Source: Clostridia bacterium (GTDB taxonomy: Bacteria; Bacillota_A; Clostridia; Oscillospirales; CAG-272). Taken from it: a stretch of 33,502 nt of DNA. The notes under the pieces are model-generated. The model was not told where the DNA came from. It saw nothing but the letters and a program-made list of their open reading frames with translations, and did no database searches. Location: contig JAFQLG010000027.1 of the NCBI GenBank assembly GCA_017414605.1, positions 1-33,502 of the forward strand, in the 5' to 3' direction. Positions 22,250 to 30,658 of the stretch are shown here, one piece after another; the stretch's first letter is position 1; each line of letters begins with the position of its first letter. A program made the translations under genes and the position numbers.

Positions 22250-22849
22250 ATGGCACAAATGACGAATAAGGAACGCTTTATTGACATTTTCAAATCCAAA
22301 ATAAAGAGAGAAGGCGCGGATAAGCTGCTTGCTTTTCTTTGCAGCGATGCAAGCGACTTTTTCACAGCTCCCGCAAGCACCCGCTTTCATGGAAACTACG
22401 AGGGCGGACTTTGCGAGCATACGCTCAACGTTTACGATTGTCTTTGCGATATAATGAGCAGACCCAGAGTCCGCGAGCAGTATGGCATAGAGTATAGCGA
22501 GGAGAGCATAGCTATAGCGGCTCTTTTACACGATATTTGCAAGGTGAATTTCTATTCGGTCAGCTTCCGCAATCAGAAAAATGCGGAGGGAAGATGGGAG
22601 AGCGTGCCTTTTTATACCATAGATGACAATCTGCCTTATGGCCATGGAGAAAAGAGCGTTTACATTGCCTCGGGATATATGCGTCTTACTCGCGACGAGG
22701 CCTTTGCGATACGCTATCACATGGGCTTTTCGGCAGACAAGGATAACCCCGGCAACGTGGGCAAAGCTATGGAGATGTTCCCCTTGGCATTTTTCTTGAA
22801 TTGCGCGGATACCGAGGCGGCATATTTCGTTGAGGGCTCAAACGTATAA
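22250..22849 (+). CDS. HD-domain phosphohydrolase
   Basis: A 199-aa metal-dependent phosphohydrolase of the HD superfamily, cytosolic. Putative metal ligands are His57 (GGLCEHTLNVYD), His94-Asp95 (ALLHDICK), His122 (YGHGEKS), His147 (IRYHMGF) and Asp177 (NCAD). The arrangement is close to the HD half of YhaM-type 3'-5' exonucleases and related nucleotide hydrolases, but it lacks their N-terminal OB domain. AGGAGAG lies before the ATG. It opens a six-gene operon and is followed after 19 nt by cdd, so a role in nucleotide or RNA breakdown is plausible. Confidence 0.85.
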   Translation: MAQMTNKERFIDIFKSKIKREGADKLLAFLCSDASDFFTAPASTRFHGNYEGGLCEHTLNVYDCLCDIMSRPRVREQYGIEYSEESIAIAALLHDICKVNFYSVSFRNQKNAEGRWESVPFYTIDDNLPYGHGEKSVYIASGYMRLTRDEAFAIRYHMGFSADKDNPGNVGKAMEMFPLAFFLNCADTEAAYFVEGSNV

Positions 22850-22868
22850 AAGAGAGGAAGCGGTAATT

Positions 22869-23276
22869 ATGATAAATAGAGAAGAGCTTGTAAAGAGAGC
22901 AGTTGAGGCGCGACTTCGCGCATATTCCCCCTATTCAAACTTCTGCGTTGGCGCGGCGATACTTTGTGATGACGGAGAGATCTTTGAGGGAGCAAATATT
23001 GAAAACGCTTCATACGGAGTTGCTAACTGCGCAGAGCGCACCGCGCTTTTCACGGCCGTTTATGCAGGCAAGCGCAATTTCAGAGCTATCTGCGTTGTAG
23101 GCTCAAGAAGAGGCGAGGAGATCAGCGAGTTTTGTGCGCCCTGCGGCATTTGCCGCCAGGCTTTGGACGAATTCTTCCCGAGAGATGCCGAGGTCATTCT
23201 TTTTGACGGTAAGGATATGAAGATAAAAACTCTTGCCGAAATGTTGCCCGAGGCGTTTGATAGGTCAAGCCTTTGA
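22869..23276 (+). CDS. cdd: Cytidine deaminase
   Basis: Deaminates cytidine and deoxycytidine to uridine forms in pyrimidine salvage. The 135-aa protein is the short homotetrameric type: zinc ligands Cys54 (in CAERTAL, with catalytic Glu56), Cys92 and Cys95 (in PCGICRQ), and the substrate motif NIENASYG. The ATG at 22869 follows GAGAGGAAG; an in-frame start at 22830 would overlap the HD gene and has no ribosome binding site. It works in the same pathway as udk at 3273. Confidence 0.95.
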   Translation: MINREELVKRAVEARLRAYSPYSNFCVGAAILCDDGEIFEGANIENASYGVANCAERTALFTAVYAGKRNFRAICVVGSRRGEEISEFCAPCGICRQALDEFFPRDAEVILFDGKDMKIKTLAEMLPEAFDRSSL

Positions 23277-23284
23277 GGTTAGAT

Positions 23285-23515
23285 ATGGAAAAGGACAATT
23301 CAAAGCCAAAATTCTCGGTAGCACAGCAGCCAAAGTATGCAACGGGCACTTGTGAGAGCTGTGAATTTTACGATTATGACGAGGAATGGGACGAATACGT
23401 GTGTCAGATGTCGCTCGATGAGGACGAGATGATAGATTTTCTGGGCGGCAACACCAACCGCTGCCCCTATTACCGTTACTACGACGAGTACAAGAGCGTT
23501 CACAAACAGATATAA
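23285..23515 (+). CDS. Small four-cysteine protein, DUF6472-like
   Basis: A 76-aa protein with no signal peptide. Two Cys in TCESCEFYDYDEEWDEYVC plus a third in that stretch, the invariant-looking MSLDEDEMIDFLGG, and a last Cys in RCPYYRYYDEYK suggest a small Zn-binding module. The layout recalls DUF6472, a short family common in Clostridia; function unknown. The ATG at 23285 is 6 nt after GAGG; a TTG four codons earlier overlaps the cdd stop and is less likely. Gaps of 8 and 13 nt place it firmly in the operon. Confidence 0.75.
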   Translation: MEKDNSKPKFSVAQQPKYATGTCESCEFYDYDEEWDEYVCQMSLDEDEMIDFLGGNTNRCPYYRYYDEYKSVHKQI

Positions 23516-23528
23516 CAGGAAGTTAAAA

Positions 23529-24047
23529 ATGGAAAACAAAAAAGCAATAATATTCAAAATTTTGCGAATATTGGTGATATCCGTGATCATGTGTGCGGTC
23601 ACCGTGGCGGTATTTCATGCTTATTCGGACTTTTTGCCCCGAGCTCTTGCCGACCTTGAGGAAGAGGGCAAAATGGAGAACACGATCTGGGTGGTTGAGC
23701 ATTTTGTGCCCATGCTGTCCATAGCTGTACTCATAGCCGCGCTTGGCATTATATACAGAGTGATTAAGATTGGCTACTCGGATATGCAGAACGAGAAAGG
23801 CTTTATAATGCTTGTCGTTGCCGTGTTTACCTATGCGGTAATTTTGCCCTACGTATTGGATAAAAGCGCAGGCTGCTTTTTGCCCGTGCCGGAGGGAGAA
23901 GAGGACGTTTTATCCTTGCTTGAGGTAACGGCATCGTGGTTCGTTATACAGATAATCCCCTTTATGATATGCATATCGTATCATTTTGTAAGGTCAAAAA
24001 AATACGGCGATCAAAAAGATGAGCGCGGAAGATATTTCTCCCGATAA
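23529..24047 (+). CDS. Small membrane protein, four predicted helices
   Basis: A 172-aa integral membrane protein with hydrophobic segments at about 9-30, 57-76, 90-108 and 135-152, and a charged, probably cytosolic, C-terminus (RSKKYGDQKDERGRYF). The loop between the first two is acidic (LADLEEEGKMEN). No transporter or enzyme motif is seen. AGGAAG lies 7 nt before the ATG. It is the fourth gene of the operon. Confidence 0.72.
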   Translation: MENKKAIIFKILRILVISVIMCAVTVAVFHAYSDFLPRALADLEEEGKMENTIWVVEHFVPMLSIAVLIAALGIIYRVIKIGYSDMQNEKGFIMLVVAVFTYAVILPYVLDKSAGCFLPVPEGEEDVLSLLEVTASWFVIQIIPFMICISYHFVRSKKYGDQKDERGRYFSR

Positions 24048-24087
24048 TCAACCAATAATACAACAGCAAACGGAAGAATAAATCAAT

Positions 24088-25479
24088 ATGAAAAATAAAC
24101 TTTTATTATCCCTTGCGCTAAGCTTGGCTTTGGTCTTGCCGCTTGTATCGTGCAGTGACGGAGAGCTTTCGGGAGGTAACGTCCCAGGCGGAGATTTCAC
24201 TCCCGCTACCGATGAAGGGGTGCAAAGCGAGCTTTACAAGAGATACGAAACATATAAAATGGAGCTTCCGCTCGCCTTCTCGGCTTCAGAGCCTCTGACA
24301 TCCGATAATTTTGAATTTGAGGAAACAGATGGCGGAGTTAGGATAACCCGATATATTGGAAATGATAGCGTTGCCATCATTCCCGGCGTTATCGGCGAAA
24401 AAGCGGTGATTTCTCTTGCCGCGGGCGCTTTTGAGGGGCGCAACATGCGCGCAATATACGTTCCTGACAGTGTAGCTGAAGTTGAGCGCGGAGCGCTTGC
24501 GGGCTGCAACGGACTTGTAACACTGAGGCTGCCCAAAATATACGGCGGTTTCCTCGGTTACGCTTTCGGAGCGGATGAATACGCGAAAAATGCGGTTACC
24601 GTGCCGCAAAGTCTTGATAGGCTTATTATCGGCGAGGGCGCGGAAAAAATAGAGGCAAATGCCTTTTCAGGCTGTAAAAATCTGTCGGCAGTTCTTCTGC
24701 CTGAAACGTTAAAAGAAATAGGTGAGTTTGCCTTTTTTGAGTGCGGCGACCTGGTTTACGTGCATATTGGCGTGAGCATCCAAAAAATAGGCGAATATGC
24801 CTTCGCAACCTGCCCTGAGCTTTATGCTGTGGATTGCAGAAATGCAGACATTGAGCTCGGCGCATTTTATAACTGCCGCTCGCTCAACAACATTACGTTT
24901 AGCGATTTTTCCAAAAGGGGAGCTTATCTTGGCTATTTGTTCGGCGCGGAAACGGTTGATTATAGCGCGGACTTTGTTCCGTATGCTCTGCGCAAAGTGA
25001 CCTTGACGGGCTGCAGTAGCATTCCAAGCCTTGCCTTTGCGGATTGCAAACATCTGACCGGGGTTGAGATAAACGAGGGCGCAGATAGTATTGGTGTACG
25101 CGCGTTTTACGGATGCGCGTCGCTTGTGGAGGCGGAGCTTCCGCAATCACTTAAGAGCATAGATGACGATGCTTTCTTCGGCTGCTCGGCGCTTATTACA
25201 GTCAGTCTTGGAGAAAGTCTTACGTCGCTTGGCAAGCAAGTCTTTATGGGTTGCGGTGCGCTTAAGAGCATAGCCTTGCCAAAGGCACTGAAGACCCTTG
25301 AAGCAGGAACGTTTTATGGCTGTGCATCGCCGATCACAGTTGATCTTGGCGGAGTTACACGCATTGAAAAGGACGCCTTTGCCAAGTGTCAAAGGCTGGT
25401 GCCCGTGTCGGTAGAGGGTATCAGTGTTGCAGAGGGTAACGATGCGCTCGTTTGCACGTCGGGAAGCACGGGTGAGTGA
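24088..25479 (+). CDS. BspA-type leucine-rich-repeat lipoprotein (large)
   Basis: A 463-aa surface lipoprotein. The signal peptide ends with lipobox LVSC (acylated Cys at 22) and is followed by a short Gly/Asp-rich linker. From about residue 60 to 445 it holds around a dozen LRR_5 repeats ('IG..AF.GC..L..V.LP..L'), two of them interrupted by longer inserts (GGFLGYAFGADEYA and GAYLGYLFGAETVDYS), which resemble each other and mark an internal duplication. Such proteins bind host or matrix partners, or other cells. One nt separates its stop from the next gene. Confidence 0.9.
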   Translation: MKNKLLLSLALSLALVLPLVSCSDGELSGGNVPGGDFTPATDEGVQSELYKRYETYKMELPLAFSASEPLTSDNFEFEETDGGVRITRYIGNDSVAIIPGVIGEKAVISLAAGAFEGRNMRAIYVPDSVAEVERGALAGCNGLVTLRLPKIYGGFLGYAFGADEYAKNAVTVPQSLDRLIIGEGAEKIEANAFSGCKNLSAVLLPETLKEIGEFAFFECGDLVYVHIGVSIQKIGEYAFATCPELYAVDCRNADIELGAFYNCRSLNNITFSDFSKRGAYLGYLFGAETVDYSADFVPYALRKVTLTGCSSIPSLAFADCKHLTGVEINEGADSIGVRAFYGCASLVEAELPQSLKSIDDDAFFGCSALITVSLGESLTSLGKQVFMGCGALKSIALPKALKTLEAGTFYGCASPITVDLGGVTRIEKDAFAKCQRLVPVSVEGISVAEGNDALVCTSGSTGE

Positions 25480-25480
25480 C

Positions 25481-26359
25481 ATGGCAAAAATCAAGTCTTC
25501 AAAAGTAAAAGCGCTGGTAATTCTGGGTGCCGTTTTGGTCACTTTGGGTGCCGCAGTGGCGCTTTTGGCGGTAAATATGCACCACTTGTTCGTGATAGGT
25601 CAGGATGCGGGACTTTTTCGCACACCCGTTGAGATAGAGCGCAAAGCTTTGCGAAATGTGCAAGTCTATTCGGTCAAAGACCTTGAAAACGACCCGAGGG
25701 TGACCTTTGATCAAAGCCTTATGCTCGTGAACACCGAATATACCCTGGCAAACGACTTTGTTCCCGATATTGAGGAATATAAGGAAACCACGGTCTATAT
25801 GAGCCGTTGCATGTTGGATGCGTACGCGAGTCTTTCTGCGGACGTCAAGCAAATAACGGGCAAAAAGCTGTACGTTTCAAGCGATTTCCGCACCAAAGAG
25901 GAGCAGGAAGCGCTGTATCTTGAGGATCCCCTAACGGCAACCTTGCCGGGAGCCAGCGAGCATCAGACGGGGCTCTCGCTTGACGTATACGTGGCTTACT
26001 ACGCCGGTGACGGGTTTATTAAATCCTTTGCGGGAAGGTTTGTGGGTACAAACTCCTGGAGATACGGATTTATAATCCGTTATCCCTCTTATGCGGAGGA
26101 CGTAACGGGAATACGTTATGAGCCCTGGCATATAAGATACGTGGGGCATCCCCACGCGGACGTGATATATAATAATCATACGACGCTTGAGGAGTACGTT
26201 TTGTCGCTGTCCGTTGGAGAGTGGTATGAGATAGAGGGTTATCTCGTATGTCGCCAAGCCTTGTCGGAGCAGGGAACGCTCGAGCTTCCCGAGAGCTTTG
26301 AGAAATGTGTCATTTCCCCCGACAATACGGGATATTACATAATAACGGTTACGCCGTAA
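25481..26359 (+). CDS. VanY-family D-alanyl-D-alanine carboxypeptidase (peptidase M15B)
   Basis: A 292-aa membrane-anchored zinc peptidase that trims the terminal D-Ala from peptidoglycan stem peptides outside the cell. A single N-terminal helix (about 8-31) anchors it. Catalytic residues lie in SEHQTGLSLDVYV (about 159-170, His and Asp zinc ligands) and in YEPWHIRYVG (about 212-221, catalytic Glu and the third ligand His). The SSDFRTKEEQ segment is also typical. An in-frame ATG at 25424 lies inside the LRR gene and is unlikely; the ATG at 25481 gives a proper membrane anchor. The role is most likely housekeeping wall remodelling; no van resistance genes are nearby. Confidence 0.9.
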   Translation: MAKIKSSKVKALVILGAVLVTLGAAVALLAVNMHHLFVIGQDAGLFRTPVEIERKALRNVQVYSVKDLENDPRVTFDQSLMLVNTEYTLANDFVPDIEEYKETTVYMSRCMLDAYASLSADVKQITGKKLYVSSDFRTKEEQEALYLEDPLTATLPGASEHQTGLSLDVYVAYYAGDGFIKSFAGRFVGTNSWRYGFIIRYPSYAEDVTGIRYEPWHIRYVGHPHADVIYNNHTTLEEYVLSLSVGEWYEIEGYLVCRQALSEQGTLELPESFEKCVISPDNTGYYIITVTP

Positions 26360-26363
26360 TAAA

Positions 26364-26399
26364 AAAAGAGATAGGCAAGCGCCTATCTCTTTTATTTTT
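26364..26399. terminator. Bidirectional terminator between the VanY-type gene and ackA
   Basis: A 13-bp perfect stem (26364-26376 / 26381-26393) with T-rich tails on both strands ends the six-gene operon and ackA. Confidence 0.9.
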
Positions 26400-26410
26400 G
26401 TGCTTGAGTA

Positions 26411-27604
26411 TTACTTTACGAAAGCGTAAGTGTCGGAAGCGATCATGTACTCCTCGTCGGTAGGAATAACAACTACCTTTACCTTGGAGTCGGGAGCGCT
26501 TATAACGATGTTCTCTCCGCGAGGACCGTTGAGGTTGGCTTCCTTGTCCATCTTGATTCCGAGGTATTCCATATTTTCGCCGATGAGCTGACGAGCCTGT
26601 CTGTCGTTCTCACCAAGACCTGCGGTGAAGATAAGAACGTCGATGCCGTTCATTTCAGCCACGAAGGAGCCGATGATCTTCTTTGCGCTGTGAACGAGGA
26701 GGTCCATAGCGAGCTTTGCTCTCTCGTTGCCCTCGTCAGCTGCCGCCCAAACGTAACGCGCGTCGTTGGAAACGCCCGAAACTCCGAGAAGACCGGACTT
26801 TTTGTTGAGCATATCGTTGACCTCGTCAACAGTCATACCGCTCTTTTCGCAAACGTAAGCGATGATAGAGGGGTCGATGGTACCGCAACGGGTTCCCATA
26901 GGAAGACCTTCCTGGGGAGTAAAGCCCATGGTGGTGTCGACTGCGCGACCGCAATCAACTGCGGTTATGGACGAGCCTGAGCCTATGTGGCAGGAAACGA
27001 TCTTTGTCTTGTTATAGTCAAGTCCCAAGAATTCGCAAGCCTTTGCGGAAACGAAGCGGTGAGAGGTTCCGTGGAAGCCGTAGCGGCGAACGCCGTACTT
27101 TTCGTACCATTCGTAGGGAAGAGCATACATATATGCCTTGGGCTCAAAATCCGCATAGAAGGACGTGTCGAATACGCCAACGTGAGGAATGTCGGGCATA
27201 ACGGACTTACAAGCTGCAACTCCCTTGAGCGCGGGGGGACCGTGCAGGGGGTTAATGGGAATGAGAGCCTCAATATATTTGATAGCCTCGTCGTCAAGTA
27301 TGCAGGACTTGTTGTTCTCGCCGCCGTGAACTATTCTGTGACCAACGGCACTTATCTCGGAAACCGATGCGATAACGCCGTATTCAGCATCTGTGAGAAG
27401 CTTAAGAACGAGAGCGATAGCCTCGTTGTGTGTGGGCATGGGATATTCTGCCTCGTAGGTCTCCTTGCCGGGACGCTTGTGAGTGATAGCACCCGAAAGA
27501 CCGATCTTTTCGCAAAGACCTCTTGCAAGAACAGCGCCCGTATCCATATCGAAAAGCTGGTACTTAAGAGAGCTGCTTCCTGCGTTGATGACCAAAATCT
27601 TCAT
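26411..27604 (-). CDS. ackA: Acetate kinase
   Basis: Makes ATP and acetate from acetyl phosphate, the main substrate-level phosphorylation step of many fermenters. The 397-aa protein is complete: MKILVINAGSSSLKYQ at the N-terminus, GHRIVHGGE, the FHGTSHRFVS signature, the HIGSGSSI phosphate loop, and GLGENDRQAR near the C-terminus. The ATG at 27604 follows AAGGAAG; in-frame codons upstream lack a ribosome binding site. pta, its usual partner, is not beside it. It has a promoter with an overlapping terminator-like hairpin. Confidence 0.96.
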   Translation of the reverse strand: MKILVINAGSSSLKYQLFDMDTGAVLARGLCEKIGLSGAITHKRPGKETYEAEYPMPTHNEAIALVLKLLTDAEYGVIASVSEISAVGHRIVHGGENNKSCILDDEAIKYIEALIPINPLHGPPALKGVAACKSVMPDIPHVGVFDTSFYADFEPKAYMYALPYEWYEKYGVRRYGFHGTSHRFVSAKACEFLGLDYNKTKIVSCHIGSGSSITAVDCGRAVDTTMGFTPQEGLPMGTRCGTIDPSIIAYVCEKSGMTVDEVNDMLNKKSGLLGVSGVSNDARYVWAAADEGNERAKLAMDLLVHSAKKIIGSFVAEMNGIDVLIFTAGLGENDRQARQLIGENMEYLGIKMDKEANLNGPRGENIVISAPDSKVKVVVIPTDEEYMIASDTYAFVK

Positions 27605-27688
27605 TTTTCTTCTTCCTTTCTTAAAGCGGGCATTGCCGCGCAAAATTTTTGGAGTGTTGCTATATTTGAATATAATTCACTAATAGAT

Positions 27689-27717
27689 ATTATATCAAAA
27701 AAAGGCACTCATTTCAA
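27689..27717 (-). promoter_or_regulatory. Promoter of ackA
   Basis: On the minus strand: TTGAAA (27717-27712), 17-bp spacer, TATAAT (27694-27689). The -35 lies in the loop of the hairpin at 27702-27724. Confidence 0.72.
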
Positions 27718-27724
27718 GTGCCTT
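27697..27724 (-). terminator. Terminator-like hairpin just upstream of ackA, without a gene before it
   Basis: AAGGCACT / AGTGCCTT (27702-27709 / 27717-27724) with a 7-nt loop is followed on the minus strand by a T7 run. The next gene to the right, metG, is on the plus strand, so no visible transcript needs it. Confidence 0.7.
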
Positions 27725-27777
27725 GGCAAAATTTTACCTCAATAGAGCGCTATAAATGAGAAATTTTTGTAATTCTA

Positions 27778-27806
27778 TTGTAAAATAAAGAAAAATTTGG
27801 TATAAT
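27778..27806 (+). promoter_or_regulatory. Promoter of metG
   Basis: TTGTAA (27778-27783), 17-bp spacer, TATAAT (27801-27806). The leader of about 55 nt is too short for a T-box. Confidence 0.68.
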
Positions 27807-27867
27807 CATATAGTAATTCAAAAAAGAAAGGCACGTTGCCCATTCGCAGCGTGTAAAGGTGACAAGG

Positions 27868-29844
27868 ATGTCAGCAAAAGAAAAATTTTATATTACAACG
27901 GCGATAGCTTATGCCAGCCGCAAGCCTCACTTCGGCAACACCTATGAGGTCATAGCGACCGATGCGGTAGCGCGCTACAAGAGAGCCCGCGGCTATGACG
28001 TGTTTTTCTGCACGGGTACCGATGAGCACGGTCAGAAGATAGAAAACCTGGCAACCGAAGCGGGAATAACGCCAAAGCAGTACGTGGACGGAGTTGCAGG
28101 TGAGATACGCGGTGTGTGGGATAAGATGAACACCAGCTATGATTATTTTATCCGCACCACAGACGATTATCACGAAGCGGCAGTTGCAAAGATATTTGAA
28201 AAATTCTACAATCAGGGCGATATATATAAGAGCACGTACGAGGGCTGGTATTGCACCCCCTGTGAGTCCTTCTTTACCGAGACTCAGGCAGAGGGCGGCA
28301 AGTGCCCCGACTGCGGACGTCCCGTTGAGCGCGCGAGCGAGGAAGCGTACTTCTTTAAGATGAGCAAGTATGCAGACAGATTGATGGACCATATCGAGAA
28401 GAATCCCTCTTTCATTTGCCCCGAATCCAGAAAGAAGGAAATGATAAATAACTTCCTCAAAGCAGGACTTCAGGACCTTTGTGTTTCTCGCACGTCGTTT
28501 AAGTGGGGAATTCCCGTAACGTTTGATCCCAAGCACGTAACATACGTGTGGCTTGACGCGCTTACTAACTATATTACGGCTATCGGATTTGATCCCGATA
28601 AGTCGTTTGAGGAGCAAAGCGAGCATTTCAAGAAGTATTGGCCCTGCGATATTCACGTGATCGGAAAGGATATACTCCGTTTCCATACTATTTATTGGCC
28701 TATCTTCTTAATGGCGCTTGACATTCCGCTGCCAAAGCAGATATTCGGTCATCCTTGGTTCAATTTTGGAACCGACAAGATGTCAAAGTCGCGCGGAAAC
28801 GTTATCTATGCGGACGAGCTTGCAGATCGCTTCTCGGTTGACGGCGTAAGATACTATGCGCTTGCCGAGATGCCCTACGCATCGGACGGAAGTATAACCT
28901 ACGAAACCGTTATCAAGAGATATAACACCGACCTTGTAAACAACCTCGGAAACCTTGTAAAGCGTACGCTTGACATGCAGAAGAAGTATTTTGATAAGGT
29001 CATTCAGGCGCCCACGGAAAAGGCGGAGCTTGACGGTGAGCTTGTTACTGCTTGCGTAAAGGCTTATGAGGGTGTTATCAAGAATATGGACGAGCTGCGT
29101 ATAGCGGATGCGCTTGAGTGCATCTTTGATATGCTGTCAAGAGCCAACAAGTATATTGACGAAACAACGCCCTGGACGCTGGCAAAGGACGAAAGTCAGA
29201 GAGCGCGTCTTGGAACGGTGCTTTATAATCTGCTTGAGGCTATTCGCTGGGGCGCGGTTATGCTCACGCCTTTCATTCCCGCAACCGCTGAGGAGATATT
29301 GGCAATGCTCGGCACGGACAAGGTGGACTATGACACCGTTGGAACCGCGGAGCAGTTTGGCGGAGCCCTGGCAGGAGCCGTTGTGGGAGATTCCCGCGTA
29401 ATGTTTGCCCGCATTGACGAGGCAAAGATGCTCGCAGAGCTTGAGGCTGAAATGGAAGCCAAGAGAGCTGCGGCGGAGGCGGCTGAAAAGGCAAACGCTA
29501 TCCCCGAAAAGCCCGAGGGCTGCGCGCTTATCGGTATCGAGGACTTTATGGGTGTTGAGCTTCGCACCGCAAAAATACTTGAGTGTGAAAAGGTGCCAAA
29601 GGCAAAGAAACTGTTGAAACTCAAGATAGACCTCGGTTATGAGCAAAGACAGGTGGTTTCGGGCATTGCAAAATGGTATCAGCCCGAGGACCTTTTGGGT
29701 AAAAAGATAATCGTTGTGGCAAACTTAAAGCCCGCAACGCTTTGCGGAATAGAATCCAACGGAATGATCCTCGCTTCGGGTGAAGAAACCGTTCGCGTTG
29801 TGTTCCTCGACAAAGACACTCCTCTTGGCGAGAGAGTAAGATAA
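27868..29844 (+). CDS. metG: Methionyl-tRNA synthetase with C-terminal tRNA-binding domain
   Basis: Charges tRNA-Met and initiator tRNA. The 658-aa class I synthetase has the HIGH-box equivalent KPHFGNTYE (residues about 18-26), the knuckle region CTPCESFF...CPDCG (four Cys, near 128-150), the KMSKS loop KMSKSRGN near 307, an anticodon-binding helical domain, an Ala/Glu-rich helix (about 525-550), and a C-terminal Trbp111-like domain (about 555-658, GIEDFMGVELRTAKI...GIESNGMILAS). The ATG at 27868 is 6 nt after AAAGGTG; the GTG at 27859 lies in that ribosome binding site. Confidence 0.96.
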   Translation: MSAKEKFYITTAIAYASRKPHFGNTYEVIATDAVARYKRARGYDVFFCTGTDEHGQKIENLATEAGITPKQYVDGVAGEIRGVWDKMNTSYDYFIRTTDDYHEAAVAKIFEKFYNQGDIYKSTYEGWYCTPCESFFTETQAEGGKCPDCGRPVERASEEAYFFKMSKYADRLMDHIEKNPSFICPESRKKEMINNFLKAGLQDLCVSRTSFKWGIPVTFDPKHVTYVWLDALTNYITAIGFDPDKSFEEQSEHFKKYWPCDIHVIGKDILRFHTIYWPIFLMALDIPLPKQIFGHPWFNFGTDKMSKSRGNVIYADELADRFSVDGVRYYALAEMPYASDGSITYETVIKRYNTDLVNNLGNLVKRTLDMQKKYFDKVIQAPTEKAELDGELVTACVKAYEGVIKNMDELRIADALECIFDMLSRANKYIDETTPWTLAKDESQRARLGTVLYNLLEAIRWGAVMLTPFIPATAEEILAMLGTDKVDYDTVGTAEQFGGALAGAVVGDSRVMFARIDEAKMLAELEAEMEAKRAAAEAAEKANAIPEKPEGCALIGIEDFMGVELRTAKILECEKVPKAKKLLKLKIDLGYEQRQVVSGIAKWYQPEDLLGKKIIVVANLKPATLCGIESNGMILASGEETVRVVFLDKDTPLGERVR

Positions 29845-29854
29845 GGGAAATTTT

Positions 29855-29906
29855 ATGGGGGAGGAGAAAACTTTTTCCAAAGGCGAAAAGTTTTCTCCTC
29901 CCCCAT
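29855..29906. repeat. Perfect 21-bp inverted repeat behind metG
   Basis: The arms 29855-29875 and 29886-29906 are exact reverse complements with a 10-nt loop. The stem starts with G5 and contains GAGGAGAAAA. No T-run follows; instead comes CCCCTACCTCTTTC. It may stop metG transcription by its strength or be a copy of a dispersed palindromic element. The rest of the 29907-30106 gap holds only the promoter at 30030. Confidence 0.7.
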
Positions 29907-30029
29907 TCCCCTACCTCTTTCAAAACCCTTTCCAAATAGGGTAATGCAAGATGTATTTTCATCGCATCCCCGCTTATATAAGCTTTATTATTTATTCTCC
30001 TCACAAAAATCAAATTTTACTTAAAAATA

Positions 30030-30058
30030 TGTAACCAAAAGAAAATTTTGCCGACGTA
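30030..30058 (+). promoter_or_regulatory. Candidate ECF-type promoter of the sigma operon
   Basis: TGTAACC (30030-30036) and CGACGTA (30052-30058) are 15 nt apart. They resemble the AAC...CGTA/CGTC pattern of autoregulated ECF sigma factors in Firmicutes. No sigma-A promoter is evident here. Confidence 0.45.
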
Positions 30059-30106
30059 TTAGGTGAAGCCCGAAATACACGACAAATTTTCAGAAAGGAA
30101 AGCGCT

Positions 30107-30658
30107 ATGGACGACTCAAGGATCGTTGACTTGTATTGGGCGCGAGATGAGCGAGCAATATCCGAATCCGACATAAAATACGGCAGGATGCTTACGTTGC
30201 TGTCATTTTCCTTGCTGTCCTCGCGTGAGGACGCCGAGGAATGTGTCAACGATACTTATCTTGATGCCTGGGGTGCTATGCCCACAGCTCGCCCCGAATT
30301 CCTGGGCGCATTTCTTTCAAAGATCACAAGGCGCATCTCAATAGACCGTTTTCGCGAGCGGCACCGAGAAAAGCGTGGAGGCATTGACAATCTGAGCGCC
30401 GAGCTGTCCGATTGTATTCCTTCTGGGGAGGATCCCGAGGCGGAATATGACAGTCAGCAATTGCGCGAGGAGATCAACGCGTTTTTGCGCTCCTTGCCAA
30501 AGGAAAAGCGAGTAATGTTCGTTTTGAGGTATTTTTACTCAAGATCGGTTGAGGAGATAGCCTTGCAAATGGGACTTGGGACGTCAAACGTCAAGACCTC
30601 GCTGTTCAGATGCCGTCAGCAACTCAAAAAAAGATTGGAGGAAAAGGAGCTTTTATGA
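30107..30658 (+). CDS. ECF-type RNA polymerase sigma factor
   Basis: A 183-aa sigma-70 family protein. Region 2 covers about residues 20-90 (LLSFSLLSSREDAEECVNDT, YLDAWGAMP, then ITRRISIDRFRERHREKR). Region 4 covers about 125-178 (RSLPKEKRVMFVLRYFYSRS, with the helix-turn-helix VEEIALQMGLGTSNVKTSLF). The ATG is 7 nt after AAAGGAA. It overlaps the next gene by ATGA, a coupling typical of sigma/anti-sigma pairs. The candidate promoter upstream would make it self-activating. It shares little beyond the fold with the sigma factor at 4204, so the two loci are not recent copies. Confidence 0.9.
   Translation: MDDSRIVDLYWARDERAISESDIKYGRMLTLLSFSLLSSREDAEECVNDTYLDAWGAMPTARPEFLGAFLSKITRRISIDRFRERHREKRGGIDNLSAELSDCIPSGEDPEAEYDSQQLREEINAFLRSLPKEKRVMFVLRYFYSRSVEEIALQMGLGTSNVKTSLFRCRQQLKKRLEEKELL

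Noticed and set aside
26987..27745. Plus-strand open frame of 252 codons
   Set aside because: Antisense to ackA, and it would run through the ackA promoter.
27807..27867. T-box or SAM-type riboswitch ahead of metG
   Set aside because: The leader is only about 55-60 nt and has no conserved T-box or S-box elements.
27871..28686. Minus-strand open frame of 271 codons
   Set aside because: Antisense to metG; no ribosome binding site and no recognisable protein.
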